Source: Aeoliella straminimaris (GTDB lineage: Bacteria; Planctomycetota; Planctomycetia; Pirellulales; Lacipirellulaceae). Taken from it: DNA of 64,000 nucleotides. Positions 33,449 to 41,942 of this stretch are shown here, in pieces (the stretch's first letter is position 1; each line of letters starts with the position of its first letter). Under the pieces are notes generated by a model. That model saw nothing but the letters and a program-made list of their open reading frames with translations, ran no database searches and was not told the origin of the DNA. The translations under genes were made by a program, and so were the position numbers. Location of the stretch: positions 682,001 to 746,000 of the forward strand of contig NZ_JAMXLR010000092.1 in NCBI RefSeq assembly GCF_024054565.1, given 5' to 3'.

Positions 33449-33461
33449 GGACACCACCTGC

Positions 33462-34805
33462 TCACAGGATGAACTTGCTCAAGTCCTCGTCCGCCGTTAC
33501 CGCTTCCAATCGTTCGCGGACGTAAGCGGCATTGATCTGTACCTTGCCCATCTTCATATCGGGCGCTTCGAAGCTCAGTTCTTCGAGCAGTCGTTCCATG
33601 ATGGTGTACAGGCGCCTGGCACCGATGTTCTGTGTCGACTGATTCACCTGGTACGCGTAGTCGGCCAAGGTTTCGATGGCGTCGGGTTGAAAATCGACCT
33701 TCACGCCTTCGGTGTCCATGAGCGCGGCATACTGTTTGGTCAGCGCGCTCTTGGGCTCGGTGAGAATGCGGACGAAATCTTCCTTTGTAAGGTCGTTCAG
33801 TTCCACCCGAATCGGAAATCGGCCCTGCAGCTCCGGCATCAACTCGCTGGGCTTCGCGCGGTGGAACGCTCCGGCGGCGACGAACAGGATATGGTCGGTG
33901 CGAACATAGCCATAGCGAGTCTGCACCGTGGTGCCTTCGACGATCGGCAGCAGGTCGCGCTGCACACCTTGCCGCGAAACGTCCGCGCCGCGGCCACCTT
34001 CGGTGGCAACGACCTTGTCGATTTCGTCCAGGAAGATGATGCCCATGTTTTCGGCCAGTTCGATGGCCTTGGCATTCACCGTTTCCTGGTTAATCAGGGC
34101 CTCGCATTCCTGCTCGAACAGCACCCGCCGGGCCTCGGCCACGGTCATTTCGCGGCGGGCCACGTTCTTGGGCAGGATCTTGTCTAGCATGCCCTGGAAG
34201 TCGAAGTCCATCTGATCGCTGCCCGGACCCATGCCGGGGATCATCATCGCTTGGGCTTTTTGCTCGACCTTGATTTCGACCGTGCGGTTTTCCATCTCGC
34301 CGCCAGCCAGCATCGCCCGCATCTTTTCACGGGTGCGCTCGTATCGTTCGGGCGAATTCTCTGAGTCGACACCCACGTCGTAGCTGTGCGGGGCGGGAGC
34401 GAGCAGGTCGAGCAAGCGTTCTTCGACGCGGCGTTTGGCCTCTTCTTCGACCTTCGCCAGTTCCTCTTCGCGCACCAGGCTGATGGCGTTCTCTACCAAC
34501 TCGCGGACCATGCTTTCCACATCGCGGCCGTAGTAGCCCACTTCGGTGTACTTGGTGGCTTCGACCTTGATGAACGGCGCGCCGGTCAACGTGGCCAGTC
34601 GGCGGGCGATCTCGGTTTTGCCGACGCCCGTGGGGCCCATCATCAGGATGTTCTTGGGCGCCACTTCTTTGCGCAGCTCTTCATCCAGTTGCTGGCGTCG
34701 CCAGCGGTTGCGAATGGCAATGGCCACCGCCCGCTTGGCGTCGGCCTGCCCGACAATGTGGCGATCGAGTTGTTCGACGATTTGGCGAGGGGTCAGGTCG
34801 TGCAC
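33462..34805 (-). CDS. hslU: HslU ATPase of the HslUV protease
   Basis: 447 residues, starting at GTG 34805, which lies inside the last codons of hslV (13-base overlap). AAA+ unfoldase: Walker A GPTGVGKTE, the family GYYGRDVESMVREL pore-loop region, Walker B IIFLDEIDKV, sensor/arginine region TRILTEPKSAL-like, and the conserved C-terminal EDLSKFIL that docks into HslV. It feeds unfolded proteins into HslV. The RAYT element begins 13 bases after its stop. Confidence 0.96.
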   Translation of the reverse strand: MHDLTPRQIVEQLDRHIVGQADAKRAVAIAIRNRWRRQQLDEELRKEVAPKNILMMGPTGVGKTEIARRLATLTGAPFIKVEATKYTEVGYYGRDVESMVRELVENAISLVREEELAKVEEEAKRRVEERLLDLLAPAPHSYDVGVDSENSPERYERTREKMRAMLAGGEMENRTVEIKVEQKAQAMMIPGMGPGSDQMDFDFQGMLDKILPKNVARREMTVAEARRVLFEQECEALINQETVNAKAIELAENMGIIFLDEIDKVVATEGGRGADVSRQGVQRDLLPIVEGTTVQTRYGYVRTDHILFVAAGAFHRAKPSELMPELQGRFPIRVELNDLTKEDFVRILTEPKSALTKQYAALMDTEGVKVDFQPDAIETLADYAYQVNQSTQNIGARRLYTIMERLLEELSFEAPDMKMGKVQINAAYVRERLEAVTADEDLSKFIL

Positions 34806-35335
34806 TCGAGTTCCTCGATCACGATGTTGCGATTGGTGTACACACAGATGTCGCCAGCGATCTCGAGTCCCTTACGGACGATCTCGCTTGCCGACAAGTT
34901 GGAATGTTCGGCCAAGGCACGGGCCGCCGACAAGGCATAGTTTCCGCCCGAGCCAATGCCCAGGATGCCATCGGTGGGCTGAATCACGTCGCCCGTGCCG
35001 GAGACCAACAGCGTGTCCTTGGCATCGGCCACGGCGATCAGGGCCTCAAGCCGGCGCAGCGCGCGGTCGGTCCGCCACTCTTTGGCCAATTCGGTTGCTG
35101 CGCGGGGCATGTTGGCCGGGTAGTCGCGCAGCTTTTCTTCGAAGCGTTCCAATAGGGCGAAGGCGTCGGCCGCAGCGCCAGCGAAACCGGCCAGCACCTT
35201 GCCATCGACCAGGCGGCGGACCTTGCGGGCGTCGCCCTTCATTACGGTCTGTCCCAGGCTCACCTGGCCATCGCCCCCCATGGCGACCATACCACCGGAG
35301 CGAACGGTGAGAATGGTTGTCGAGCGAAATTTCAT
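34793..35335 (-). CDS. hslV: HslV peptidase of the HslUV protease
   Basis: 180 residues from ATG 35335. Alignment with the usual N-terminus (TTIVSVRR) puts the catalytic threonine at residue 6 (MKFRS then TTILTVR), so a five-residue propeptide must be removed; in E. coli only Met is removed. Other marks: GDGQVSLGQTVMKG, VRRLVDGKVLAGFAGAAADAF and GSGGNYALSAARAL. Operon with hslU. Confidence 0.95.
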   Translation of the reverse strand: MKFRSTTILTVRSGGMVAMGGDGQVSLGQTVMKGDARKVRRLVDGKVLAGFAGAAADAFALLERFEEKLRDYPANMPRAATELAKEWRTDRALRRLEALIAVADAKDTLLVSGTGDVIQPTDGILGIGSGGNYALSAARALAEHSNLSASEIVRKGLEIAGDICVYTNRNIVIEELECTT

Positions 35336-35485
35336 CGGCAGCGTTCTCCGGCGGCGTGTTATTGGCGTGCTATGCCTACCCATTGTCGCAGATCGTGCGG
35401 CTCGGGCCAGGGGTCCGTATTCGCAGACATGTTGGGCTGGGTGGGGACGCATTCAAGATCGACGGCGACTGCTGATGGACACTCG

Positions 35486-35665
35486 CTACTTGACCTTCGC
35501 CGGCTGAGGCAGCTTCTTGGATTTGCACAGCACGCGTTTGTCGTTGGCCACGCGGGCGCACTTGGCGCAGTAGTATCCGGCGTCGCGGACCAGTTCGGCC
35601 AGCTCTTCGGATCGCTTGGCGAGGTCGGATTTCGACCAGTCGCAGAGAGTTTTCGGGGAAGACAA
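35486..35665 (-). CDS. Small CxxC protein, 59 aa
   Basis: Open on the minus strand from TTG 35665 (GAAAGA five bases before it) to TAG 35486-35488. The peptide begins SSPKTLCDWSKSDLAKR, continues ELAELVRDAGYYCAKCARVA and ends VLCKSKKLPQPAKVK. The C-x2-C plus a later Cys suggest a small zinc-ribbon-like fold. Coding character is convincing despite the rare start codon. Function unknown. It lies 150 bases upstream of hslV on the same strand. Confidence 0.65.
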   Translation of the reverse strand: MSSPKTLCDWSKSDLAKRSEELAELVRDAGYYCAKCARVANDKRVLCKSKKLPQPAKVK

Positions 35666-35730
35666 GGCGGTCTTTCAGGGCAAGTTCGGCATCTGGGCTA
35701 TAGATTGGCTTATTGCTATTCTAGACTGCC

Positions 35731-36348
35731 ATGAACGCGAATGAAGCCATAAACTCGCAAGCCGCCTCCTTGCCCCGCAGTCCAGAACTGATGAATGCGG
35801 GCGACACCTTGCTGTGCCTGGTTGATCTGCAGGAGCGACTGGTGCCGGTAATTCAGCACCACGAGCGGATCGTCTGGAACATTCGGCGACTGCTCGATGG
35901 GGCAAAGGTGCTGGGCGTGGAAGTCGTGGCCACCGAGCAGTATCCCGAGAAACTGGGCCCCACTGTCGAACCGCTCGCCAGCCGAATCCCTTCACCTGCG
36001 GCGAGTAAACTCGCCTTCAGCTCCGCCGGCTGCACCGACGTTTTCGCCCGCCAGATCGAACAGTTGGACTCGGGTGGAAAGCACCGTGTGCTGCTCACCG
36101 GCATCGAAACGCATGTCTGCGTGCAGCAAACGGCTTATGACCTGTTGGCCGCGGGGTTTCAGGTACTGCTGGCAGTCGATGCCACGGGAACCCGATTCTC
36201 CGTCGACTACGAGACGGCTCTGCGGCGGATGGAGTCGGCCGGCGTCATGCTGACCACGACCGAGTCGGCCCTGTTCGAATGGTGCGTGGTTTCTGGCACG
36301 CCCGAGTTCAAGCAGGTCAGCCAATTGGTCCGCGAGCCGGCCCCCTGA
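35731..36348 (+). CDS. Isochorismatase-family cysteine hydrolase
   Basis: 205 residues. The catalytic triad of the family is visible: Asp in CLVDLQ, Lys in ASKLAFS and Cys in GIETHVCVQQTA, with the cis-peptide position just before. The N-terminal 20 residues are variable, and ATG 35791 (MNAGDTL) is an alternative start. Members hydrolyse amides such as nicotinamide or isochorismate-type substrates; this one resembles the YcaC-like/unspecified group. The substrate is not inferable from neighbours. Confidence 0.85.
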   Translation: MNANEAINSQAASLPRSPELMNAGDTLLCLVDLQERLVPVIQHHERIVWNIRRLLDGAKVLGVEVVATEQYPEKLGPTVEPLASRIPSPAASKLAFSSAGCTDVFARQIEQLDSGGKHRVLLTGIETHVCVQQTAYDLLAAGFQVLLAVDATGTRFSVDYETALRRMESAGVMLTTTESALFEWCVVSGTPEFKQVSQLVREPAP

Positions 36349-36568
36349 CTTGGAGGTTGGCGAGATTAGGGGGAATGGGAGTGGTCTGAATGCCCCCCCA
36401 GCTTGCGGGTTTCACCGTCCGTTATGGGCGCAGCCGCTTGCAATGCCAGCCTGGCACGGTTAAGTTGCGCCATATAGTCCTATTTTCTCGTGCCCGATTG
36501 ACTGGACACGGAATTCCTCGGAGCCTCGATCAGTTTGCATCCCTTCACGCACCAGAAGGAACGACGGC

Positions 36569-36799
36569 GTGTTAGTGCTCTCTCGTAAATCAGGCCAACG
36601 AATCCAAATCGGTCCAGATATTTGCGTCACGGTGGTGAAGCTCAATTCCGGCGGCGTTCGCTTGGGCATCGAAGCTCCCCCCGAACTGGCCGTCGTACGC
36701 GGTGAACTGGCCGATCAAATCCAGGCCGAAGCTGAAGCCGTATCCGAACAAGCGGCCGACGCCCTGCGGATCTTCAATGGGGAAGAGCAAGAGTCCTAG
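36569..36799 (+). CDS. csrA: Carbon storage regulator CsrA
   Basis: 76 residues, GTG start with AGAAGGA upstream. MLVLSRKSGQRIQIG, the central VRLGIEAPPEL and VVRGEL segments are the CsrA core that binds GGA in mRNA leaders as a dimer. The C-terminal extension (AEAVSEQAADALRIF) is acidic and helical. Post-transcriptional regulator. Monocistronic, with a 220-base spacer upstream that holds a TATAGT -10-like box near 36473. Confidence 0.95.
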   Translation: MLVLSRKSGQRIQIGPDICVTVVKLNSGGVRLGIEAPPELAVVRGELADQIQAEAEAVSEQAADALRIFNGEEQES

Positions 36800-36996
36800 A
36801 GGCGCACGTGGCTGCGTTTGGAGCGGTCACTCCATTGGACGCCTGCGCCCACCGGAGGCACCTTGCCTCCGCGGATCGTTCTTGAGGTAGCAGATTTGCC
36901 GAACTCCGGTACGCTTGCACTCACCACCGTCACCGACAAATATAGTCGGTGGCGAGTTGGTGCGGCCCCCTACCCTCTCTTGCGATTGAGCCTTCC

Positions 36997-37818
36997 ATGA
37001 TATTTCGCGTAGCCGTGTTCTGTCTGTTCGTGTGCACTTCGGTCATCAATTGGTCGTCGGCCGGGGCCGACGATGGAGTGCCGGTTATCTTGGCTCATCG
37101 AGGGGGCGCGTACGAGTATGAAGAAAACACCTTGCAGGGGTTCCGCGCCTGCTACGAGGCTGGCATTCGTGGGTTCGAGACCGACATTCGCATGACCAAA
37201 GATGGCGTGCTCGTCATCTTGCACGACGACGATCTGTAGCGCACCCACAACGGCACCGGCGCCATCGAGCAGATGACGGCCGCCGAGCTGAAGCAGATTA
37301 CCACCAAGCAGGGGCAATCGTTCTTGTTTCTCGACGAGCTGCTCGAGTACTTTGCCGACAAGCCGGGCGTGATGATCGAATTGGAGATGAAGACCAAGAA
37401 CCACGAACTCTATCCCGATAGCCGCATCGACGAGTACTGTGTCGCGCTGTACGAAGCGGCCAAGCGCTATCGGCCCGAGGGCTCAAAGTACGTGTTCACG
37501 TCGTTCGATAAGCGGCCGCTGCGGGCGATTCGAGCGCTCGACGCCAAGGCTCCTACGGCGTTCATCAAAAGCGCGCCGCTATCGGAGGAGTTCATGGCCG
37601 AGGCGAAGGAACTCGGAGCCAACCACATCGCTTGCCGTATCAGCGGCACTTCACGCGATCTGGTGGACAAGGCCCACGCGCAGGGCTTCAAGGTAAACTG
37701 CTGGCCGGGGCGCTCGCCGGAGGATTTCTATCTGGCCATTGGGCTGGGAGTCGACGTGCATTGCACCGACATTCCGACCGCCATCCAGAAGGTCAAAGAA
37801 TTGCTGCCAAACCCGTAA
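36997..37818 (+). pseudogene. Glycerophosphodiester phosphodiesterase-like gene interrupted by an in-frame TAG
   Basis: The reading frame runs from ATG 36997 through a signal peptide (FCLFVCTSVINWSSAGA), ILAHRGG, ENTLQGF and ETDIRMTKDGVLVILHDDDL, then stops at TAG 37237-37239, and continues in the same frame with RTHNGTG to TAA at 37816-37818 (...IQKVKELLPNP). The usual sequence at the break is 'HD..L.RT.NG.G', so one residue is replaced by a stop; TCG (Ser) to TAG is the simplest change. The downstream half keeps IELEMK and later motifs without decay, which suggests a recent mutation or a sequencing error. An internal ATG 37273 could start a truncated product lacking the catalytic His. Confidence 0.85.
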
Positions 37819-38156
37819 GACGGAATTCATTCCGGACTGCGGAGAGTAGGCGCTGATTAACGGAATGAAATCCGTTCTTCGGTGTAGTTTTCTTACACAC
37901 ACTGTGGGAAAATGTGGGGTTCGATGCGCTGGCTGGTGCGCGTTCGCTTGTGGAGCGAATGGCCCAAAAGGAGTTTTGTCGCACCTGCGGCAAAACCGGC
38001 GCAACAACTCCCTGGCCCGCAAACCAGGTGCGATTTGCAACCTGTTTGCGATAAAGGACTTACGGGAATAGGCGTGGAAACGCAGCCGAGAGTTTTGTCG
38101 CAGCGGATCGTGTTGCCGCAGCACTGCGACATAACAGCTGCGACATAACGGAAAGA
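37819..38156. other. Palindrome-rich spacer, 338 bases
   Basis: No gene. Contents: an inverted repeat ACGGAATTCATTCCG (37820-37834) and CGGAATGAAATCCGT (37861-37875), 14 of 15 matching, a possible terminator after the glpQ-like pseudogene; a TTCGCT..AGCGAA hairpin near 37943-37959; and a 13-base direct repeat GAGTTTTGTCGCA at 37971-37983 and 38090-38102, each in a palindromic setting. Confidence 0.6.
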
Positions 38157-39074
38157 CTACCGGACGAGGTCCTCCGATTCGGGTTGCTTGGCAATCCGTT
38201 TTTCGACGTACAGCGAATCGCGGACGTCGATCGATTGGGGCGAGTTAATCGAGTCGAGCGAGCCGTTCTGGTCAATCCAGTTGGTCAGCCGAGCAAGCTT
38301 CTCCTCGAACGGGCTTTCGCCGGGAGGGGCAAAACCGGGAGCCGCGCCCCAGTGGATGACGGTGCCGTAGTTCGAGCGGATGTCGTACACGTAGTAACGG
38401 TTCGAACGGAGCACTTCGGGATGGCCCGAGGGAACAATGTCGAGCAAGCTGAACTTCTCCCACACCGGGCCCAGTCGAGCGGCCAGCCTGGCGGCACCCA
38501 ATACGCGAGCATCGCCCCACGTATCGCCTTCGAGGGGGCGTTGATGAATGTCGCTAATCCGGGGCAGGTACGATTTCTCAACCTCCGTCAGATGGCCATC
38601 GGGCAGTCGCACCGCCTCGGCGTCGATGGGCAGCAGGTCGGTTTGGCCCGCGGCCGAGACCTCGGCCACAGCGACCGGCTGACGATAGGCAACTGTCATT
38701 TCGATCTCGCCCGGCCTGGCGAGGACAACGCTGTCGACTTTGCGGATCCAAGGGTGCAGTTCGAAGGTGTCGACCAGTCGCTGTTGGATCACTTCGGGCG
38801 ACTCGAGCAGCGAGAGCGAATCGGTAAGGCCCGAGTCGCGAAGCACCTCGGCTTTGACGTCCGTACGAATCCAGGGTGGAGTTTCCGGCGAGATGTGCAG
38901 CGTGGCGGCCGACAGCTTGTATCGTGGCGACGCGAGCAGGTTGGCGTGCATCGATTCCCACGCCTTGCGAGCGACCACTCCCACCGCGACCAACACGATC
39001 GCCGTGACGATCATGCGGAGACGGATCGGAGGAATTCGACGCGGGCTAGGATTGGCGTCGTCGCTGGTGGCCAT
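38157..39074 (-). CDS. FtsQ/DivIB-like cell-division protein
   Basis: 305 residues. Short cytoplasmic N-terminus, one membrane helix (about 21-37, MIVTAIVLVAVGVVA), then a POTRA-like region: PWIRKVDSVVLARPGEIEMTVAYRQPVAVAEV followed by LLPIDAEAVRLP, the typical 'W(v/i)..v.v.r..P..l.v.v..r.pvA...g....l.d..G.v' pattern of FtsQ/DivIB. The C-terminal half (VYDIRSNYGTVIHWG) also fits. It follows murB by 57 bases, as in division and cell-wall (dcw) clusters, but no ftsA or ftsZ follows. Family assignment rests on pattern only. Confidence 0.7.
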   Translation of the reverse strand: MATSDDANPSPRRIPPIRLRMIVTAIVLVAVGVVARKAWESMHANLLASPRYKLSAATLHISPETPPWIRTDVKAEVLRDSGLTDSLSLLESPEVIQQRLVDTFELHPWIRKVDSVVLARPGEIEMTVAYRQPVAVAEVSAAGQTDLLPIDAEAVRLPDGHLTEVEKSYLPRISDIHQRPLEGDTWGDARVLGAARLAARLGPVWEKFSLLDIVPSGHPEVLRSNRYYVYDIRSNYGTVIHWGAAPGFAPPGESPFEEKLARLTNWIDQNGSLDSINSPQSIDVRDSLYVEKRIAKQPESEDLVR

Positions 39075-39131
39075 CCCACATCCTTGAGGGCGAGCGCTGA
39101 CAGAAGCATGAAGTACAAACCGCTTGGCTTG

Positions 39132-40010
39132 TTACCAGATTTCGAGCTGTGTTTCCAGCTCAACACCCAGGCGTTCCGCCACCCGGCTGCGAATCTGGTC
39201 GATGAGCTTCAGGACGTGGCTGCTGGTAGCATCGTCGCTGACGACCACAAAGTTCGAATGGCGGCCGCTAAGCTCGGCCCCACCAACGCTGGCGCCGGCC
39301 AGCCCAGCTTGCTCGATGAGCATGCTAGCACTCATGCCGCGTGGATTCTTGAACAAGCAGGCGGTTCGCTGATGCGACATCGGCTGTCCTGCCTTCTTGA
39401 CGATCCACTGCTTCTGCATCCGCTTGGTGAGTTGTTCGGCGTCTTCCTGTTCGAGCTCGAAGGAGACATCGAGGATCGCGAGCTCGTCGAGGCTGCTCTC
39501 GCGGTAGGCGAACACCAGCTCGTCGCGCTTTCGCTCGCAAACTTCACCCGAACGAGTGAGCACGGTAGCACTGCTGGCCCACTGCCCGACATCGCCACCA
39601 CGGCTGCCCGCATTGCCATGCAGAGCTCCGCCCACGGTGCCGGGGATGCCAACCAGCGGTTCAAGTCCGGCGAGCCCGGCGCGAACCGATTCGTTGATCA
39701 CGTGGGCCAGCGACGCTCCCCCACCGGCCTTGAGCGTGGGGCCACTGACCGAAGTTTCGCCAAAGGCGGGGTCGGCCAGACTGATGACCATCCCGGCGAC
39801 GCCTTCCTCGCGTACCAGCAGGTTCGATCCGCCTCCGAGCAGTCGCGTGGAAATTCCTTCGTCGCCGCAGCGGCCGACCAGTCCGATCAGCTCGTCGATA
39901 TTTCGGGGTTCGGCATAGAACTCCGCGGCTCCGCCCAGGCCCAGCCATGTCCGCGGGGCGAGCGGGTAGGAAGTCTTGATGATGCTTTCGAATTCGCTTG
40001 CAATTGCCAT
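39132..40010 (-). CDS. murB: UDP-N-acetylenolpyruvoylglucosamine reductase MurB
   Basis: 292 residues, the length of type II MurB. FAD-binding: RLLGGGSNLLV and GIPGTVGGALHGNAGSRGG. Substrate region: FAYRESSL and ACLFKNPRGMSASMLIEQAGLAG, then GGAELSGRHSNFVV. It makes UDP-MurNAc for peptidoglycan. In the ACLFKNP motif a Cys stands where the proton-donating Ser of E. coli and S. aureus enzymes is expected. It lies between trmL and an ftsQ-like gene on the minus strand. Confidence 0.93.
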   Translation of the reverse strand: MAIASEFESIIKTSYPLAPRTWLGLGGAAEFYAEPRNIDELIGLVGRCGDEGISTRLLGGGSNLLVREEGVAGMVISLADPAFGETSVSGPTLKAGGGASLAHVINESVRAGLAGLEPLVGIPGTVGGALHGNAGSRGGDVGQWASSATVLTRSGEVCERKRDELVFAYRESSLDELAILDVSFELEQEDAEQLTKRMQKQWIVKKAGQPMSHQRTACLFKNPRGMSASMLIEQAGLAGASVGGAELSGRHSNFVVVSDDATSSHVLKLIDQIRSRVAERLGVELETQLEIW

Positions 40011-40088
40011 GATGGGGGCTCTCCGTGTCTACCGCATCGTGATGGTTTGGGCCGCCGGCGTCAATCCAGACCTCGGCGGTTGCCGTGG

Positions 40089-40589
40089 CTATTCGGGCAG
40101 CGGAACGTCGGTGCCGGCTCGCCGCCACTGCCCCAGGGCCTCGTAACAGGCCACTGCGACGCTGTTCGAAAGGTTCAGGCTGCGGACCTCCGACCGACAG
40201 GCGATCCTCAGGCACCGTTCGGGGGCCGAGTTGCGGATCTCCTCGGGCAGGCCTTGCGACTCGCGACCAAAAACCAGGACATCCTCCGGCGTGAACTCGG
40301 CGTGTCCCAGATCGCGAGTGGCGAACTTGGTGAAGTACCAGAATCGCCGCTGGCCGAGCTCGTCCAGCAGGTGCTGCCAGTCGTCGACCACTTGCCAATT
40401 GAGGTGTTGCCAGTAATCGAGCCCGGCCCGTCGCAGGTGGTAATTATCTACCTGGAAGCCCAAGGGCCTCACCAACCACAACTTGGCCCCCACCGCCACG
40501 CAGGTGCGACCGACGCTTCCCGTGTTGTAGGGAATCTCGGGCTGATAGAGCACAATGTGCAGCAGCGGCTGGTAGGGTTCGGGGTTCAT
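40089..40589 (-). CDS. trmL: tRNA (cytidine(34)-2'-O)-methyltransferase TrmL
   Basis: 166 residues, a minimal SPOUT enzyme. PEIPYNTGSVGRTCVAVGA at the N-terminus, DYWQHL, LVFGRESQGLPEEI and RSLNLSNSVAVACYEAL form the trefoil-knot SAM site. It methylates the wobble base of tRNA-Leu. First gene of a minus-strand set with murB and the ftsQ-like gene, 78 bases before murB. Divergent from the oxidoreductase gene. Confidence 0.93.
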   Translation of the reverse strand: MNPEPYQPLLHIVLYQPEIPYNTGSVGRTCVAVGAKLWLVRPLGFQVDNYHLRRAGLDYWQHLNWQVVDDWQHLLDELGQRRFWYFTKFATRDLGHAEFTPEDVLVFGRESQGLPEEIRNSAPERCLRIACRSEVRSLNLSNSVAVACYEALGQWRRAGTDVPLPE

Positions 40590-40743
40590 CGAGCCTTGAG
40601 GTTACTTTGGTTGGAATCAGCGGCATCGGCGTCCGTATTTTTGGAGCCGGCGTCGGTAGTGAGCCGCCACGATGCCTCTTATAATACGCGGTTCGTCCCG
40701 GTTTACTATCGTCAACAGCTCCTCTAACCCCCTCGGCATCACT

Positions 40744-41823
40744 ATGGCTATCGGATTCGGAATGATTGGCTGCGGCATGATTAGCCGTTTTCATCACCGC
40801 GCACTGCAGGATGTCCGCGGCGGGAAACTGGTCGGCTGCTACGACCGCAATCCGGAGTCGGCCCAACGGTTTGCCGAGGAAGTGGGCATCAAGGCGTACG
40901 ACACGCTGGAAGAAATGCTGGCCGACGACCAGATCGACGCCGTGTCGATTGGCACCCCCAGCGGCGCACACATGGAACCGGCCGTGGCTGCCGCCAAGGC
41001 CGGCAAGCATGTGATTGTGGAAAAGCCGCTGGAGATTACCCTCAAACGCTGCGACGCGGTGATCAAGGCCTGCGAGCAGAACGGCGTGAAGCTGGCCACG
41101 ATCTTTCCTTCGCGATTCCATGACGCTCCGAAGACCTTGAAGAAGGCCATCGACGCCGGGCGGTTTGGTCGCGTGACGCTGGGCGATGCTTACATCAAGT
41201 GGTACCGCTCGCAAGAGTACTACGACAGCGGCGCCTGGCGTGGCACCTGGAAGCTCGACGGCGGTGGCGCCCTGATGAACCAGGCCATCCACACGGTCGA
41301 TCTGCTGCAGTGGTTGATGGGCGATGTCACCGAAATCTGTGCCTTGACCGATACCCTTGCCCACGAACGCATCGAAGTGGAAGACGTTGCCGTCGCTACC
41401 TTGCGATTCGCTTCGGGCGCGCTGGGCGTAGTCGAAGCCACCACGGCCGCCTATCCCGGATACCTGAAGAAGGTGGAGATACACGGTTCCACCGGCTCGG
41501 CGTCCATCGAAGAGGAAGACATCAAGACTTGGGACTTCGCCAAGACCCGGGCCGCCGACAAACCGATCCACGAGGCGATGGCCAAGCGCAAGAGCGGCGG
41601 CGGCGGGGCCAGCGACCCCTCGGCCATCGGCCATCACGGCCACGCCATGCAGTTTGCCGACTTTATCAAGGCCATCAACAAAGACGGCACCCCCGTCGTC
41701 GATGGGCATGAAGGCCGCAAAGCGGTCGAGATCATTCTGGCGATATACAAGTCGGCCCAGAGCGGAAAACCGGTGAAATTGCCGCTGAAAAGCGACCCGG
41801 TGATGAAGGCGAAGAAGGGTTAG
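40744..41823 (+). CDS. Gfo/Idh/MocA-family oxidoreductase
   Basis: 359 residues from ATG 40744 (MAIGFGMIGCGMISRFHHRAL), so the Rossmann GxGxxS motif lies at the N-terminus as usual; upstream extensions are unlikely. The family EKPLEIT motif with the catalytic Lys is present (VEKPLE), and the C-terminal domain has GGGALMNQAIHTVDLLQWL. NAD(P)-dependent sugar or inositol dehydrogenase of unknown substrate; planctomycetes have many copies. Confidence 0.88.
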   Translation: MAIGFGMIGCGMISRFHHRALQDVRGGKLVGCYDRNPESAQRFAEEVGIKAYDTLEEMLADDQIDAVSIGTPSGAHMEPAVAAAKAGKHVIVEKPLEITLKRCDAVIKACEQNGVKLATIFPSRFHDAPKTLKKAIDAGRFGRVTLGDAYIKWYRSQEYYDSGAWRGTWKLDGGGALMNQAIHTVDLLQWLMGDVTEICALTDTLAHERIEVEDVAVATLRFASGALGVVEATTAAYPGYLKKVEIHGSTGSASIEEEDIKTWDFAKTRAADKPIHEAMAKRKSGGGGASDPSAIGHHGHAMQFADFIKAINKDGTPVVDGHEGRKAVEIILAIYKSAQSGKPVKLPLKSDPVMKAKKG

Positions 41824-41942
41824 CTAGCAGGGGCCACGCTCTACCGGTGGGCCGCGAAACTGGCCTCCCCTCCGTTGCGTCAATTTGCCAAACTACGGCG
41901 GAATCAGAGGGCTCGCTACCACTCGCGACAAAGGACTGCCGC

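Noticed and set aside
36452..36468. Sigma-54-like promoter upstream of csrA (TGGCAC...TTGC)
   Set aside because: The GG and GC elements are separated by 12 bases, not the 10 required, so it does not fit the -24/-12 consensus.
37237..37239. Pyrrolysine readthrough at the glpQ-like TAG
   Set aside because: No pyrrolysine genes are visible in the window and the position is not a conserved site of modified residue; a nonsense mutation is simpler. A search for pylTSBCD in the genome would settle it.
38184..40727. Very long open frame (over 800 codons) on the plus strand
   Set aside because: It is antisense to the ftsQ-like, murB and trmL genes, which carry clear family motifs. The composition is His/Gln/Val/Arg-rich without any domain, as expected from GC-rich antisense frames.
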